A stretch of 64,000 nt of DNA, from positions 310,001-374,000 of the forward strand of contig NZ_JACBZN010000001.1 of NCBI RefSeq assembly GCF_013408555.1, written 5' to 3'. Position 1 is the first letter of the stretch, and every line of letters starts with the position of its first letter. Shown here in pieces: positions 8,903 through 19,448 of this stretch. Made by a program: the position numbers and the translations under genes. The notes beneath the pieces were generated by a model that searched no databases, was not told the origin of the DNA, and worked only from the letters and a program-made list of their open reading frames with translations. This DNA is from Aeromicrobium tamlense. Lineage in GTDB: Bacteria; Actinomycetota; Actinomycetes; Propionibacteriales; Nocardioidaceae.

Positions 8903-9823
8903 ATGACCGTCACCGACGATCGCGCCGCCGTCGAGTTCCGCCAGTCCATCGACATGGACTCCGAGCTGGAGCGACTGCTCGAGTCCGCCGCCGTCCTGTC
9001 GTACGACCCCGACCAGGAGATCGACTGGGACAAGCCGCTCGACCCGCACAAGTACGGCCTCAACCCCGAGTGGTCCACGCTCTACGGCACGCCGCTGTGG
9101 GACCGGATGACCGAGCAGCAGCGGATCGACCTCACCCGCCACGAGGTCGGCTCGATCATGAGCACCGGCATCTGGTTCGAGACGATGCTCCAGTCGATGG
9201 TGCTGCGCTCGCAGTACTCGGCCGACTACGGCGACCCCGAGTTCCGCTTCGCCCTCACCGAGATCGCCGACGAGTGCCGCCACTCGCTGATGTTCAGCAA
9301 GACCTGCAGCAAGATGGGCGTCCCGCACTACCGCCCGCGCCGTCTCTTCCACGAGCTGGCCCGCGTCTTCCGCACCACCGCCACCGGCGAGATGGCGTAC
9401 TCCTCGATCCTCGTGGCCGAGGAGGTCCTCGACATCATGCAGCGCGACTGGATGCGCGGCGAGAACGTCCTCGAGGAGGTGCGCACCACGAGCAAGATCC
9501 ACGTGGTCGAGGAGGCGCGCCACATGAAGTTCGCGCGCATGGAGATCAAGGAGTACCTCGAGGGGATCTCCAAGCCGCGCCGGCACCTGGCCGCGTTCGT
9601 CATCTCGATCGTGGCCGCGATCATCGTCGACTCGCTGGTCAACGACGACGTCTACGCCAACGCCGGCCTCGATCCCGAGGAGGCGAAGGCGGCGGCGAAG
9701 TCCAACACCCACCACCAGAACCTCATGCGGATGAGCTGCGTGCACCTCATGGACTTCCTGTCCGAGGTGGGCCTGCTGACCCCGTCCGCCATGCGGATGT
9801 ACCGCACCGTCCACATGCTCTGA
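8903..9823 (+). CDS. AurF-like diiron oxygenase
   Basis: 306 residues, all helical, resembling the AurF (p-aminobenzoate N-oxygenase) branch of ferritin-like diiron enzymes. Candidate iron ligands are the repeated E-x-x-R-H motifs in ADECRHS and VEEARHM, plus glutamates in RHEVGSIMSTGIWFET and VAEEVLD. The substrate is unknown. ATG 8903 follows GAGGAG; the ATG at 8873 lies inside the operator and is less likely. The next gene encodes a ferredoxin-reductase fusion 33 bp downstream, a natural electron donor for a diiron centre. Confidence 0.8.
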   Translation: MTVTDDRAAVEFRQSIDMDSELERLLESAAVLSYDPDQEIDWDKPLDPHKYGLNPEWSTLYGTPLWDRMTEQQRIDLTRHEVGSIMSTGIWFETMLQSMVLRSQYSADYGDPEFRFALTEIADECRHSLMFSKTCSKMGVPHYRPRRLFHELARVFRTTATGEMAYSSILVAEEVLDIMQRDWMRGENVLEEVRTTSKIHVVEEARHMKFARMEIKEYLEGISKPRRHLAAFVISIVAAIIVDSLVNDDVYANAGLDPEEAKAAAKSNTHHQNLMRMSCVHLMDFLSEVGLLTPSAMRMYRTVHML

Positions 9824-9856
9824 CGGCCACGCCGACCCGAACCGAAAGCACCCGCC

Positions 9857-11491
9857 GTGGCCTACGCGATCACCCAGTCCTGCTGCAAGGACGCCTCGTG
9901 CGTCTCGGTCTGCCCCGTGGACTGCATCCATCCCACCCCCGACGAGCGCGACTTCGCGACGACCGACATCGTCTACGTCGACCCGAGCGTCTGCATCGAC
10001 TGCGGCGCCTGCGCCGACGCCTGCCCGGTGGCGGCGCCGAAGCCGATCGACCTGCTGCGCGGACCCGAGACGATCTTCGCCGAGCTCAACGCCGCGTACT
10101 TCGAGCGGCGCCCCGAGCGCGAGGAGCCGAAGGTCCACACGTGGGAGGAGATGGGCGGCGACCTCGAGCGCTCGCTGTCGATCGCGATCGTCGGCACGGG
10201 TCCGGCCGCGGCCTACACTGCGCGTCAGCTGCTGCTGTCCACCGACGCGCGGATCACGATGATCGACCGGCTCCCCGTGCCGGGCGGTCTCGTGCGCGGC
10301 GGGGTGGCTCCCGACCACGTCGACACCAAGAAGTTCGCCGACCTGTTCCAGTGGGCCTACAAGCACCCGCGCACCTCGATGGTGATGAACGTCGAGGTCG
10401 GCCGCGACATCTCCCACCGCGACGTGCTGCGCCACCACGACGTCGTGATCTACGGCGTCGGCGCGCGCCGCGACCGCGAGCTGGGGGTGCCGGGGGAGGA
10501 CCTGCCCGGCGTCTACCCCGCGCCCGAGGTCGTCGGCTGGTACAACGGCGCGCTCGACGTCGAGCCCACCGGCGTGGTGCTCCAGGGTGACCGCGTCGTG
10601 ATCGTGGGCAACGGCAACGTGGCGCTCGACCTGGCCCGGCTGCTGCTGCACGACCCCGACGTGCTGGCGCGCACCGACATGCCCGACCACGCCGTGCAGG
10701 CGTTCCGCGGGCTCGACGTCCGCGAGGTGGTCCTGCTCGGCCGGCGCGGGCCGTCGGCCGCGGCGTTCACCCGGCCCGAGCTGCTGATGATGCCGCCGGG
10801 CATCGACGTCGTGGTCGCCCGCGACGAGTTCACCGTGGCCGAGCTGGAGGACGCCGAGCCCGAGACCAACGCCGCGGTCCTGGCCGCGCTGCCGCTGGTC
10901 GACGTCGATCTCACCACGCCGCCCGGCGAGCGCCGTCGCCTCGTCTTCGCGTTCGGCCGCCAAGTCGTCTCGGTCGAGGGCGACGACCAGGTAGAGGCCG
11001 TGCAGGTGGCGCCGTCGGGCGTCGCCGAGCAGGCCGTGAAGGTGCCGTGCGGCACGCTGATCCGCGCCACCGGCCACCGCGGCACTCCCGTGCCCGATCT
11101 GCCGTTCGACGAGGAGACCGCCACGGTCCCGAACGAGCACGGTCGCGTGATCGACCCCGACACGGGTCGGCCCGTGCCGGGCACCTACGTCGTAGGCTGG
11201 ATCAAGCGCGGCGCCACGGGCGGCATCGGCACCAACCGCACGTGCGCCCACGAGACGATCCAGTCGATCATCGCCGACGCGAACGCCGGGCTCATCCCGC
11301 CGGCGCCGCGCCGCAGGCTCACCTTCGGACCGTTCGTGCGCACCCGCGTCGACGGCGTCGTGGGCCGTCGCCGCATGCTCGCGATCGAGAAGGCCGAGGA
11401 GAAGGCGGGCCGCCGCGAGGGCCGTCCGCGCGTGAAGTTCTCGTCGGTCGACGAGATGCTCCAGGTCAGCCCCGCGACGAGCCTGCACTGA
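9857..11491 (+). CDS. fprB: Ferredoxin/ferredoxin-NADP reductase fusion (FprB-like)
   Basis: 544 residues. Residues 1-75 form a bacterial ferredoxin with C-rich motifs ([16 protein letters not shown] and [12 protein letters not shown]), fitting one 3Fe-4S or 4Fe-4S and one 4Fe-4S cluster. Residues from about 110 form an adrenodoxin-reductase-type FAD/NADP domain: [16 protein letters not shown] for [17 protein letters not shown] for NADP and [15 protein letters not shown] at the C-terminus. Mycobacterial FprB has this architecture. Start GTG 9857. Its position directly behind a diiron oxygenase suggests that it reduces that enzyme. Confidence 0.88.
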   Translation: MAYAITQSCCKDASCVSVCPVDCIHPTPDERDFATTDIVYVDPSVCIDCGACADACPVAAPKPIDLLRGPETIFAELNAAYFERRPEREEPKVHTWEEMGGDLERSLSIAIVGTGPAAAYTARQLLLSTDARITMIDRLPVPGGLVRGGVAPDHVDTKKFADLFQWAYKHPRTSMVMNVEVGRDISHRDVLRHHDVVIYGVGARRDRELGVPGEDLPGVYPAPEVVGWYNGALDVEPTGVVLQGDRVVIVGNGNVALDLARLLLHDPDVLARTDMPDHAVQAFRGLDVREVVLLGRRGPSAAAFTRPELLMMPPGIDVVVARDEFTVAELEDAEPETNAAVLAALPLVDVDLTTPPGERRRLVFAFGRQVVSVEGDDQVEAVQVAPSGVAEQAVKVPCGTLIRATGHRGTPVPDLPFDEETATVPNEHGRVIDPDTGRPVPGTYVVGWIKRGATGGIGTNRTCAHETIQSIIADANAGLIPPAPRRRLTFGPFVRTRVDGVVGRRRMLAIEKAEEKAGRREGRPRVKFSSVDEMLQVSPATSLH

Positions 11492-11538
11492 CGACGCGGA
11501 TCACATCCCGCGGCCTCGGGACGGCGTCGGGGCGCGGG

Positions 11539-13056
<1,518 letters not shown>

Positions 13057-13072
13057 CGTCATCGCGGCCCGA

Positions 13073-13078
13073 TAGGCT
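13073..13078 (+). promoter_or_regulatory. -10 element of leaderless guaB3 promoter
   Basis: TAGGCT followed by GGGCGC and the GTG of guaB3 (6 nt), giving guaB3 its own start in addition to any read-through from guaB. Confidence 0.5.
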
Positions 13079-13084
13079 GGGCGC

Positions 13085-14188
13085 GTGAGCATCGACATCG
13101 GACTGGCCAAGCGCGGCCGGCAGGGGTACCACTTCGACGACATCGCCATCGTGCCGAGTCGCCGCACGCGCGACCCGCAGGAGGTGTCGACGCACTGGCA
13201 GATCGACGCGTACCGCTTCGACCTGCCGATCGTCGCCGCTCCGATGGACTCGGTGATGAGCCCCGAGACCGCGATCGCGCTGGGCAAGTTCGGCGGCCTC
13301 GGCGTGCTGAACCTCGAGGGCCTGTGGACCCGCTACGAGGACCCGCGCCCGCTGCTGGAGGAGATCGCGCGCATCGAGCCCGCGCAGGTCACCCCGCGCT
13401 TGCAGCAGATCTACAGCGAGCCCATCAAGGCCGAGCTGATCACCGCTCGCCTCCAGGAGATCCGCGACGCCGGCGTCACCGTCGCGGGCTCGCTCTCGCC
13501 GGGCCACACGAAGCAGTTCGCCGACGCGGTCGTGAAGGCCGGCGTCGACCTGTTCGTCATCCGCGGCACCACCGTCTCGGCCGAGCACGTCTCGGGCAAC
13601 GCCGAGCCGCTGAACCTCAAGGAGTTCATCTACGAGCTCGACGTGCCGGTGATCGTGGGCGGCTGCGCCACCCACCAGGCGGCCCTGCACCTCATGCGCA
13701 CCGGCGCGGCCGGCGTGCTGGTCGGCTTCGGCGGCGGCGCCACCCACACCACGCGCAGCGTGCTGGGCGTCGCGGTGCCGATGGCCTCGGCCGTGTCCGA
13801 CGTCGCCGCGGCGCGCCGCGACTACCTCGACGAGTCGGGTGGCCGCTACGTGCACGTCATCGCCGACGGCTCGATCGGCCGCAGCGGCGACCTCGCCAAG
13901 GCCTTCGCCTGCGGCGCCGACGCCGTGATGATCGGCTCGCCGTTCGCGCGCGCCACCGACGCCCCCGGCAGCGGCTTCCACTGGGGTGCCGAGGCCTGGC
14001 ACGGCGACCTGCCGCGCGGCGAGCGCGTCGAGATCGGCACCGTCGGCTCGCTCGAGCAGGTGCTCTTCGGTCCCTCGCACGTGCCCGACGGCACGATGAA
14101 CCTCGTCGGCGCCCTGCGCCGCGCGATGGCCACCACCGGCTACACGGACCTCAAGGAGTTCCAGCGCATCGAGGTCGTCCTCGGGTGA
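13085..14188 (+). CDS. guaB3: GuaB3 family IMP dehydrogenase-related protein
   Basis: 367 residues with an IMPDH/GMPR barrel but no CBS domains. It begins RGRQGYHFDDIAIVPSRRTRDPQEVSTHW and contains APMDSVMSPETAIALGKFGGLG. At the position of the catalytic loop it reads GGGATHTTRSVLG, so the usual catalytic cysteine is replaced. Members of this actinobacterial family do not appear to carry out the classical IMPDH reaction; their precise role is unsettled. It sits at the head of a tightly coupled run: its TGA overlaps the GTG of the hydrolase gene, which overlaps the acetyltransferase gene. Confidence 0.92.
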   Translation: MSIDIGLAKRGRQGYHFDDIAIVPSRRTRDPQEVSTHWQIDAYRFDLPIVAAPMDSVMSPETAIALGKFGGLGVLNLEGLWTRYEDPRPLLEEIARIEPAQVTPRLQQIYSEPIKAELITARLQEIRDAGVTVAGSLSPGHTKQFADAVVKAGVDLFVIRGTTVSAEHVSGNAEPLNLKEFIYELDVPVIVGGCATHQAALHLMRTGAAGVLVGFGGGATHTTRSVLGVAVPMASAVSDVAAARRDYLDESGGRYVHVIADGSIGRSGDLAKAFACGADAVMIGSPFARATDAPGSGFHWGAEAWHGDLPRGERVEIGTVGSLEQVLFGPSHVPDGTMNLVGALRRAMATTGYTDLKEFQRIEVVLG

Positions 14189-14958
14189 CGCTCACCGTCG
14201 CGGCCGGCCAGTTCGCCTCGGCCGGCGACGTCGAGACCGACATCGCCACCGTCGTCCGCGCGGTGCAGCAGGCCGGCGGAGCCGACCTGCTGGTGATGCC
14301 CGAGCTGTTCCTCGGCGGCTACCGCCTGCCGCCGATCGTGGTGGGCGAGTCGGATCCGCGCCTGCAGCCGATCGCCGACGCGGCGGCTGCCGCGGGCACG
14401 GTCGTACTGGTGGGCGCGTGCCTCGACGGGCCCGACGGGTTCACGATCTCCACGCTCGCGTTCGGGCTCGGCGACGACCCGGCCGCTCGCCGCGTCTACG
14501 ACAAGCAGAACCCCTGCGGCGACGAGGGTCAGCACGTCGTCCCCGGCTCCGAGAGCGTCATCATCGACGTCCGGGGCTGGGCCGTCGGCCTGTCCATCTG
14601 CTACGACGGCTGCTTCCCCGAGCACGCCCGCGCGGTAGCCCTGGCCGGCGCCGAGGTCTACGCCGCGTCGGTGGCGTACTTCGCCGGCAGCGCCCACCGG
14701 CGCGAGGTCTACTACCGCGCCCGTGCGGTCGAGAACGGCATGTACGCGGTCGTCAGCGGCCTGAGCGGCTCGGTCGCGGGCGCGGAGTTCGACGGCGGCA
14801 GCGCGGTCTACGACCCCGAGGGCCGCATCCTCGCCTCGGTCGAGGAGACCGAGGGCCTCGCGATCGCCACGCTCGACCGGCCGCTGCTCAAGGCCACGCG
14901 TGCGGCCCACACGATGCTGGCCGACGTGCGCGAGCCCGGCCCGGTGGTGCGGCGATGA
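14185..14958 (+). CDS. Carbon-nitrogen hydrolase (nitrilase superfamily)
   Basis: 257 residues with the Glu-Lys-Cys triad of the superfamily: E in VMPELFLGGY, K in VYDKQNPCGDE and C in SICYDGCFPEHAR. Such enzymes hydrolyse amides or nitriles of small molecules; the substrate is not evident. The GTG at 14185 overlaps the guaB3 stop (GTGA), so translation is coupled. The end overlaps the next gene by ATGA. It could be a damage-control amidase for a nucleotide-pathway by-product, but that is speculation from context. Confidence 0.85.
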   Translation: MTLTVAAGQFASAGDVETDIATVVRAVQQAGGADLLVMPELFLGGYRLPPIVVGESDPRLQPIADAAAAAGTVVLVGACLDGPDGFTISTLAFGLGDDPAARRVYDKQNPCGDEGQHVVPGSESVIIDVRGWAVGLSICYDGCFPEHARAVALAGAEVYAASVAYFAGSAHRREVYYRARAVENGMYAVVSGLSGSVAGAEFDGGSAVYDPEGRILASVEETEGLAIATLDRPLLKATRAAHTMLADVREPGPVVRR

Positions 14959-15422
14959 CCGCCGAGATCGTCGAGGTCGACTTCCTCGACCCCCGCGTGC
15001 TCGACCTGCGCGCTCGGATGGGCGCCGAGATGGGCGAGCTGTACGGCACGCCCCGGCACTCCGTCGGGGCCGAGGACGTCACCCCGGAGTCCGTGCTCGC
15101 GTGCCTGCTCGCGCTCGACGGCGACCGGCCGGTCGGCACGGTCAGCCTGCGCCGCCTGCGCGACCTCGTGGAGATCAAGCGGATGTTCCTGCTGCCCGAG
15201 ACGCGCGGCACGGGCCTCGCGGCGCGGATGCTCGCGGCGATCGAGGACCGCGCCCGTGCGGTCACCGACCGCGTCGTGCTGCACACGGGGGAGCGGCAGC
15301 GAGCCGCGATCGCCCTCTACACGCGCTCGGCCTACGAGCCGATCGAGATCTACGAGCCGTACGACCAGGTGCCCGAGTCGCTCTGCTTCGCCAAGCGGCT
15401 GGACGACCCCGCCTTGCTGTAA
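14955..15422 (+). CDS. GNAT family N-acetyltransferase
   Basis: 155 residues with the acetyl-CoA loop LLPETRGTGLAARMLAAIEDRAR and the family C-terminal segment TGERQRAAIALYTRSAYEPI. It starts at an ATGA overlap with the hydrolase gene, completing a guaB3-hydrolase-acetyltransferase cluster. The acceptor substrate is unknown. It ends just before the palindromic operator of the next operon. Confidence 0.85.
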   Translation: MTAEIVEVDFLDPRVLDLRARMGAEMGELYGTPRHSVGAEDVTPESVLACLLALDGDRPVGTVSLRRLRDLVEIKRMFLLPETRGTGLAARMLAAIEDRARAVTDRVVLHTGERQRAAIALYTRSAYEPIEIYEPYDQVPESLCFAKRLDDPALL

Positions 15423-15432
15423 CCCGCGGTGA

Positions 15433-15463
15433 CGACATGTGACAGTCGTGGTGTCACATGTCG
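15433..15463 (+). promoter_or_regulatory. Perfect palindromic operator upstream of semialdehyde dehydrogenase
   Basis: CGACATGTGACA (15433-15444), 7-bp spacer, TGTCACATGTCG (15452-15463): perfect 12-bp arms. The inner boxes TGTGACA and TGTCACA start 14 bp apart, as in the operator at 8858-8882. The right arm covers the likely -35 box (TGTCAC, 15452-15457), which points to repression. Confidence 0.75.
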
Positions 15464-15480
15464 GATTTCTTCGGTATCGT
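15452..15480 (+). promoter_or_regulatory. Leaderless promoter of semialdehyde dehydrogenase operon
   Basis: TGTCAC (15452-15457), 17-bp spacer, TATCGT (15475-15480), then 7 nt to ATG 15488. This spacing supports the downstream ATG as the true start. Confidence 0.5.
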
Positions 15481-15487
15481 CCTGTGC

Positions 15488-17047
15488 ATGCCTGATGTCG
15501 CCCAGATCACAGTCGCGCCCGAGCGCGCCGCCCAGCTCACCCGCCTGATCCGGGCGACGGGCACCGAGACCCGTACCACCGTGTCGCCCCTGAGCGGAGC
15601 CGACGTGGCCACCATCCCGGTCTCCACCGATCAGGACGTCCTCGACGCCTTCGCCGCCGCTCGCGTCGCCCAGCTGACCTGGGCGCGCACCTCGCTGCGC
15701 CGCCGGAAGAAGGCGCTGCTGCGGCTGCACGACCTCGTCCTGAAGCACCAGGACGAGCTGCTCGACCTCGTGCAGCTGGAGTCCGGCAAGGCGCGCGCGC
15801 ACGCCTTCGACGAGGTGCTGCACACCGCGCTGACCGGCCGCTACTACGGCCGTCGCCTGGCGCGCATCCTCGGCCCGCACCGCCGGGGCGGCGTCTACCC
15901 CGTGCTCACGAGCGTGCGCCAGCACCAGCGGCCGAAGGGTGTCGTCGGCCTCATCACGCCGTGGAACTACCCGTTGTCGATGGCGCTCGTCGACGGCCTC
16001 GCCGCCGTCGCCGCCGGCAACGCCGTGGTGCACAAGCCCGACAGCCAGGCGCCACTCACCGCCCTGGCGATCATCGAGCTGATGTACCGCGCGGGCTTCC
16101 CGAAGGACCTGTGGCAGGTCGTCAGCGGCGCCGGTTCGGTCATCGGCTCGGCGATCATCGCGAACGCCGACTACATCTGCTTCACGGGCTCCACCGCCAC
16201 CGGCAAGCGCATCGCCGCCCAGTGCTCCGAGCGGCTCATCGGCTGCTCGCTCGAGCTCGGCGGCAAGAACCCGATGATCGTGCTGCCCGGCGCCGACGTC
16301 GAGAAGGCGGTCGAGGGCACGGTCACGGCGGCCTTCAGCTCGGCCGGCCAGCTGTGCGTCTCGATCGAGCGCATCTACGTGCACGAGTCGATCTACGCCC
16401 GCTACCGCGACGCGCTGGCCGAGCGCCTGTCGCACCTGGCCTTCGGCGCGAACGCCGACTGGGAGGTCGAGATGGGCACGCTCGTCTCGCCCGCCCAGCT
16501 GGCCACGATCGAGAAGCACGTCGCCGACGCCCTCGACCACGGCGCCACGCTCGTGTCCGGCGGCCGGGCACGCCCCGACATCGCCCCGTGGTTCCACGAG
16601 CCCACGGTCCTGGAGGACGTGCCCCCGGCGGCGCTGTGCTTCGCCGAGGAGACGTTCGGTCCGCTCGTCTCGCTCTACCCGTACCGCAGCGTGGGCGAGG
16701 CGGTGCAGGCCGCGAACAGCACGGTCTACGGCCTCAACGCCAGCGTGTGGGGACCCACGCGCCGCGCCCGCAAGGTGGCCGAGCGGCTCCGCGCCGGCAC
16801 GGTCAACGTCAACGAGGGCTTCGCCGCCACGTTCGGCAGCATCGGCGCGCCCATGGGCGGCATGAAGGAGTCCGGCACCGGACGCCGCCAGGGCGCCGAG
16901 GGCCTGCTGCGGTTCACCGAGACGCAGTCGATCGGCGTGCAGCGGCTGATGCCCGTCAGCGGACCCGCCTTCCTGTCGAGGCGGACCTTCCGCTCCCTGC
17001 TGACCGTCGGCCTCGGCCTGCTGCGCCGACTCACCACCCGAGCCTGA
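15488..17047 (+). CDS. gabD2: Succinate-semialdehyde dehydrogenase, GabD2-like
   Basis: 519 residues of the aldehyde dehydrogenase superfamily. The catalytic cysteine lies in SAGQLCVSIERIYV and the general-base glutamate in SLELGGKNPMIV; cofactor-binding blocks are ITPWNYPLSMALVDGL and FTGSTATGKRIAAQ. Length and overall pattern fit the mycobacterial GabD2 type, which oxidises succinic semialdehyde to succinate. I chose ATG 15488 over ATG 15458 because the latter lies within the palindromic operator. It is followed 13 bp later by a GMC oxidoreductase gene. The specific aldehyde remains an inference. Confidence 0.85.
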   Translation: MPDVAQITVAPERAAQLTRLIRATGTETRTTVSPLSGADVATIPVSTDQDVLDAFAAARVAQLTWARTSLRRRKKALLRLHDLVLKHQDELLDLVQLESGKARAHAFDEVLHTALTGRYYGRRLARILGPHRRGGVYPVLTSVRQHQRPKGVVGLITPWNYPLSMALVDGLAAVAAGNAVVHKPDSQAPLTALAIIELMYRAGFPKDLWQVVSGAGSVIGSAIIANADYICFTGSTATGKRIAAQCSERLIGCSLELGGKNPMIVLPGADVEKAVEGTVTAAFSSAGQLCVSIERIYVHESIYARYRDALAERLSHLAFGANADWEVEMGTLVSPAQLATIEKHVADALDHGATLVSGGRARPDIAPWFHEPTVLEDVPPAALCFAEETFGPLVSLYPYRSVGEAVQAANSTVYGLNASVWGPTRRARKVAERLRAGTVNVNEGFAATFGSIGAPMGGMKESGTGRRQGAEGLLRFTETQSIGVQRLMPVSGPAFLSRRTFRSLLTVGLGLLRRLTTRA

Positions 17048-17060
17048 GAGAGGAACGACC

Positions 17061-18758
17061 ATGACCGAGCAGGACTACGACGTCGTCATCATCGGATCGG
17101 GGTTCGGCGGCAGCGTCTCGGCGCTGCGGCTGACCGAGAAGGGCTACAAGGTCCTCGTGCTCGAGGCCGGCCGCCGCTTCGCCGACCACGAGTTCGCGAA
17201 GAACTCCTGGCACCTGCGCGAGTACCTGTGGGCCCCGCGGCTCGGCTGCTACGGCATCCAGCGGATCAACCTGCTGCGCAACTCGCTCGTGCTCGCCGGC
17301 GCGGGCGTCGGCGGTGGCTCGCTGGTCTACGCCAACACGCTCTACGAGCCGCTCGACCCGTTCTACGAGGACCCGGCCTGGAGCCACATCACCGACTGGA
17401 AGAGCGAGCTCGCGCCGTACTACGACCAGGCCAAGCGCATGCTCGGCGTCAACCCGGTCACCGAGATGAGCCCCGCCGACACGGTCGTGAAGACCACCGC
17501 CGAGCGGCTCGGCTACGGCGACAGCTTCCACTTCGCGCCCGTCGGCGTGCTGTTCGGCGAGGAGGAGGGCCGCGACGTCGGCGACCCGTACTTCGGCGGC
17601 GTCGGACCCGACCGCCGCACCTGCATCAACTGCGGCGAGTGCATGTCGGGCTGCCGACACAACGCCAAGAACACGCTCGTCAAGAACTACCTCTACCTGG
17701 CCGAGCAGGCCGGGGCCGAGGTCCGCGACCTCACCACCGTGGTCGACGTGCGCCCGGCCGCCGGCGGCTACGAGGTGCACTCGCGCTCCACCCGGAAGTG
17801 GCGCGGCAAGAACCCCGTGATCCGAGCCGAGCAGGTCATCTTCTCGGCCGCCTCGCTGGGCACGCAGCGACTGCTGCACCAGCTGCGCGACGGCGGCAGC
17901 CTGCCGCACGTCTCGAAGCGCCTCGGCCTGCTGACCCGCACCAACTCCGAGGCCCTCATGGGCTCGGTCGCGATGAACCGCGACGTCGATTACACGCGCG
18001 GCGTGGCGATCACGTCGTCGATCCACCCCAACGACACCACCCACATCGAGCCCGTCCGATACGGGAAGGGCTCCAACGTGATGATGTTCGTCCAGATGGT
18101 GCTGTCCACCGACGGCAGCGGCCAGGGCAAGCCGAGCGTGCTCACGGTGCTGAAGAACATCGTGCGGATCGCGCCGCGGCTGCCGAAGCTCTACGACGCG
18201 TTCCACTGGTCCGAGCGCACCGTCATCGCGCTGGTGATGCAGGCGCGCGACAACTCGATCACGACCTACACGAAGCGCCGGCTGTTCGGCGGTCGCAAGA
18301 TGACGACCAAGCAGGGATCGGGCGAGCCGAACCCCACCTACATCCCCGAGGCGCACCGCGCGGTGACCGAGATGGCCGACTACATGGACGGCGTCCCGGG
18401 CGGCATCGTCACCGAGCCGATCGGCATTCCCATGACGGCGCACTTCCTCGGCGGCTGCGCGATCGGCGACTCGCCCGAGACCGGCGTCATCGACCCCTAC
18501 CAGCGGCTCTACGGGCACGAGGGCCTGCACGTCATCGACGGCTCGGCGATCAGCGCCAACCTCGGCGTGAACCCCTCGCTCACGATCACGGCGCAGGCCG
18601 AGCGGGCCGTGGCGATGTGGCCCAACAAGGGCGAGGCCGACCAGCGTCCGGCGCTGGGCCAGGCCTACCGCCGCATCGAGCCGATCCTGCCGAAGAACCC
18701 CGTCGTCCCCGACCAGGCCCCCGCGGCCTACCGCCTCCCGATCGTCGCCGTCTCCTGA
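17061..18758 (+). CDS. GMC oxidoreductase, cholesterol-oxidase (ChoD)-like
   Basis: 565 residues. The FAD-binding GSGFGGSVSALRLTEKGYKV opens the protein, and HFLGGCAIG with NPSLTITAQAERA closes it, both characteristic of GMC enzymes. A central CINCGECMSGCRHNAKNTL segment occurs in the ChoD group of actinobacteria. In mycobacteria the choD gene lies next to guaB3-guaB2, the same neighbourhood as here. Many ChoD-like proteins have no demonstrated sterol activity, so the substrate alcohol should be treated as open. It is probably co-transcribed with the aldehyde dehydrogenase, which could oxidise its product. Confidence 0.82.
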   Translation: MTEQDYDVVIIGSGFGGSVSALRLTEKGYKVLVLEAGRRFADHEFAKNSWHLREYLWAPRLGCYGIQRINLLRNSLVLAGAGVGGGSLVYANTLYEPLDPFYEDPAWSHITDWKSELAPYYDQAKRMLGVNPVTEMSPADTVVKTTAERLGYGDSFHFAPVGVLFGEEEGRDVGDPYFGGVGPDRRTCINCGECMSGCRHNAKNTLVKNYLYLAEQAGAEVRDLTTVVDVRPAAGGYEVHSRSTRKWRGKNPVIRAEQVIFSAASLGTQRLLHQLRDGGSLPHVSKRLGLLTRTNSEALMGSVAMNRDVDYTRGVAITSSIHPNDTTHIEPVRYGKGSNVMMFVQMVLSTDGSGQGKPSVLTVLKNIVRIAPRLPKLYDAFHWSERTVIALVMQARDNSITTYTKRRLFGGRKMTTKQGSGEPNPTYIPEAHRAVTEMADYMDGVPGGIVTEPIGIPMTAHFLGGCAIGDSPETGVIDPYQRLYGHEGLHVIDGSAISANLGVNPSLTITAQAERAVAMWPNKGEADQRPALGQAYRRIEPILPKNPVVPDQAPAAYRLPIVAVS

Positions 18759-18779
18759 CCGCTCCCGCCTCCGGCGGGC

Positions 18780-18850
18780 GAGATCTGTAGCGGTAGCCAC
18801 CCTTTTTCGGCCGGAACCGCCCGAGAACGGTGGAGACCGCTACAGATCTC
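18780..18850. repeat. 71-bp palindromic repeat, copy A
   Basis: Perfect 15-bp terminal arms GAGATCTGTAGCGGT and ACCGCTACAGATCTC enclose a partly self-complementary centre. On the minus strand the arm sequence CGAGATCTGTAG supplies the last codons (Arg-Asp-Leu) and the stop of the formyl-THF cyclo-ligase gene. It lies between convergent genes and could end both transcripts. Further copies occur at 39728-40166. Confidence 0.9.
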
Positions 18851-19430
18851 GGTCCCGGGAGGGACGAAAGACGCCCGCGGGCGTGAGCACGAGGTCGACC
18901 GGGTGGTCGTGCGGCTCGTGCGGCACGTGCTCGAGGAGCTCGTCGTCGAACACGACGGCGCACACGACGCCGGGGAAGTCCGCGAGGGCGCGGTCGTAGT
19001 AGCCCGCGCCCCGGCCGAGCCGGTTGCCGGCGTGGTCCACCGCGAGTCCGGGCACGAGCGCGACGTCGCACGTGGCCAGCGCGCCGGCGCCGAGCGGCGG
19101 ACCGGTGGGCTCGGGCACGCCGAGCGCCCCCACGGCCACCGAGCCGAGCTCGTGGACGACCCAGTCCATCGAGCGGTCGGGCCGGCCGAGCGGCACCAGC
19201 ACCTCCACGCCGCGTCCCGCCAGCAGGTCGATCAGCGGCTCGGTGCCCGGCTCGCTCGGCAGCGAGAGGTACGCCGCCACCCGCCGCGCACGCACCAGGG
19301 CGGGCAGCGCGGTGGCGTGCAGGGCGATCGCCTCGGCGGCTCCGGTCCGCTCCGCGGTCGTGCGATCGCGCCGACGTGCGGCCAGCAGCCGACGGAGGTT
19401 CGTCTTCTCACCCGTCACGGACGCCGACAT
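18840..19430 (-). CDS. 5-formyltetrahydrofolate cyclo-ligase
   Basis: 196 residues of the MTHFS family, which converts 5-formyl-THF to 5,10-methenyl-THF with ATP. The N-terminal RRLLAARRRDRT, the nucleotide/folate block GRGAGYYDRALADF and the C-terminal VPHEPHDHPVDLVLTPAG are all present. The final residues RDL and the TAG stop are supplied by palindromic repeat A. The ATG is only 18 bp from the divergent galU-type gene. TAGGCT on the minus strand (19442-19437) lies 6 nt before the start, so the message is probably leaderless. Association with the Glp operon is common in actinobacteria. Confidence 0.9.
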   Translation of the reverse strand: MSASVTGEKTNLRRLLAARRRDRTTAERTGAAEAIALHATALPALVRARRVAAYLSLPSEPGTEPLIDLLAGRGVEVLVPLGRPDRSMDWVVHELGSVAVGALGVPEPTGPPLGAGALATCDVALVPGLAVDHAGNRLGRGAGYYDRALADFPGVVCAVVFDDELLEHVPHEPHDHPVDLVLTPAGVFRPSRDRDL

Positions 19431-19448
19431 GGCGCTAGCCTAGGGCCG
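19431..19448. promoter_or_regulatory. Overlapping divergent leaderless promoters
   Basis: The 18-bp gap contains TAGCCT on the plus strand (19436-19441, 7 nt before ATG 19449) and TAGGCT on the minus strand (19442-19437, 6 nt before ATG 19430). The two -10 boxes share five base pairs, and each -35 region must lie inside the other gene. The two transcripts should therefore compete for one polymerase. Confidence 0.6.

Noticed and set aside
13085-14188. GuaB3 as a second classical IMP dehydrogenase
   Set aside because: The catalytic-loop cysteine and CBS domains are missing, so it was labelled as the related GuaB3 family.
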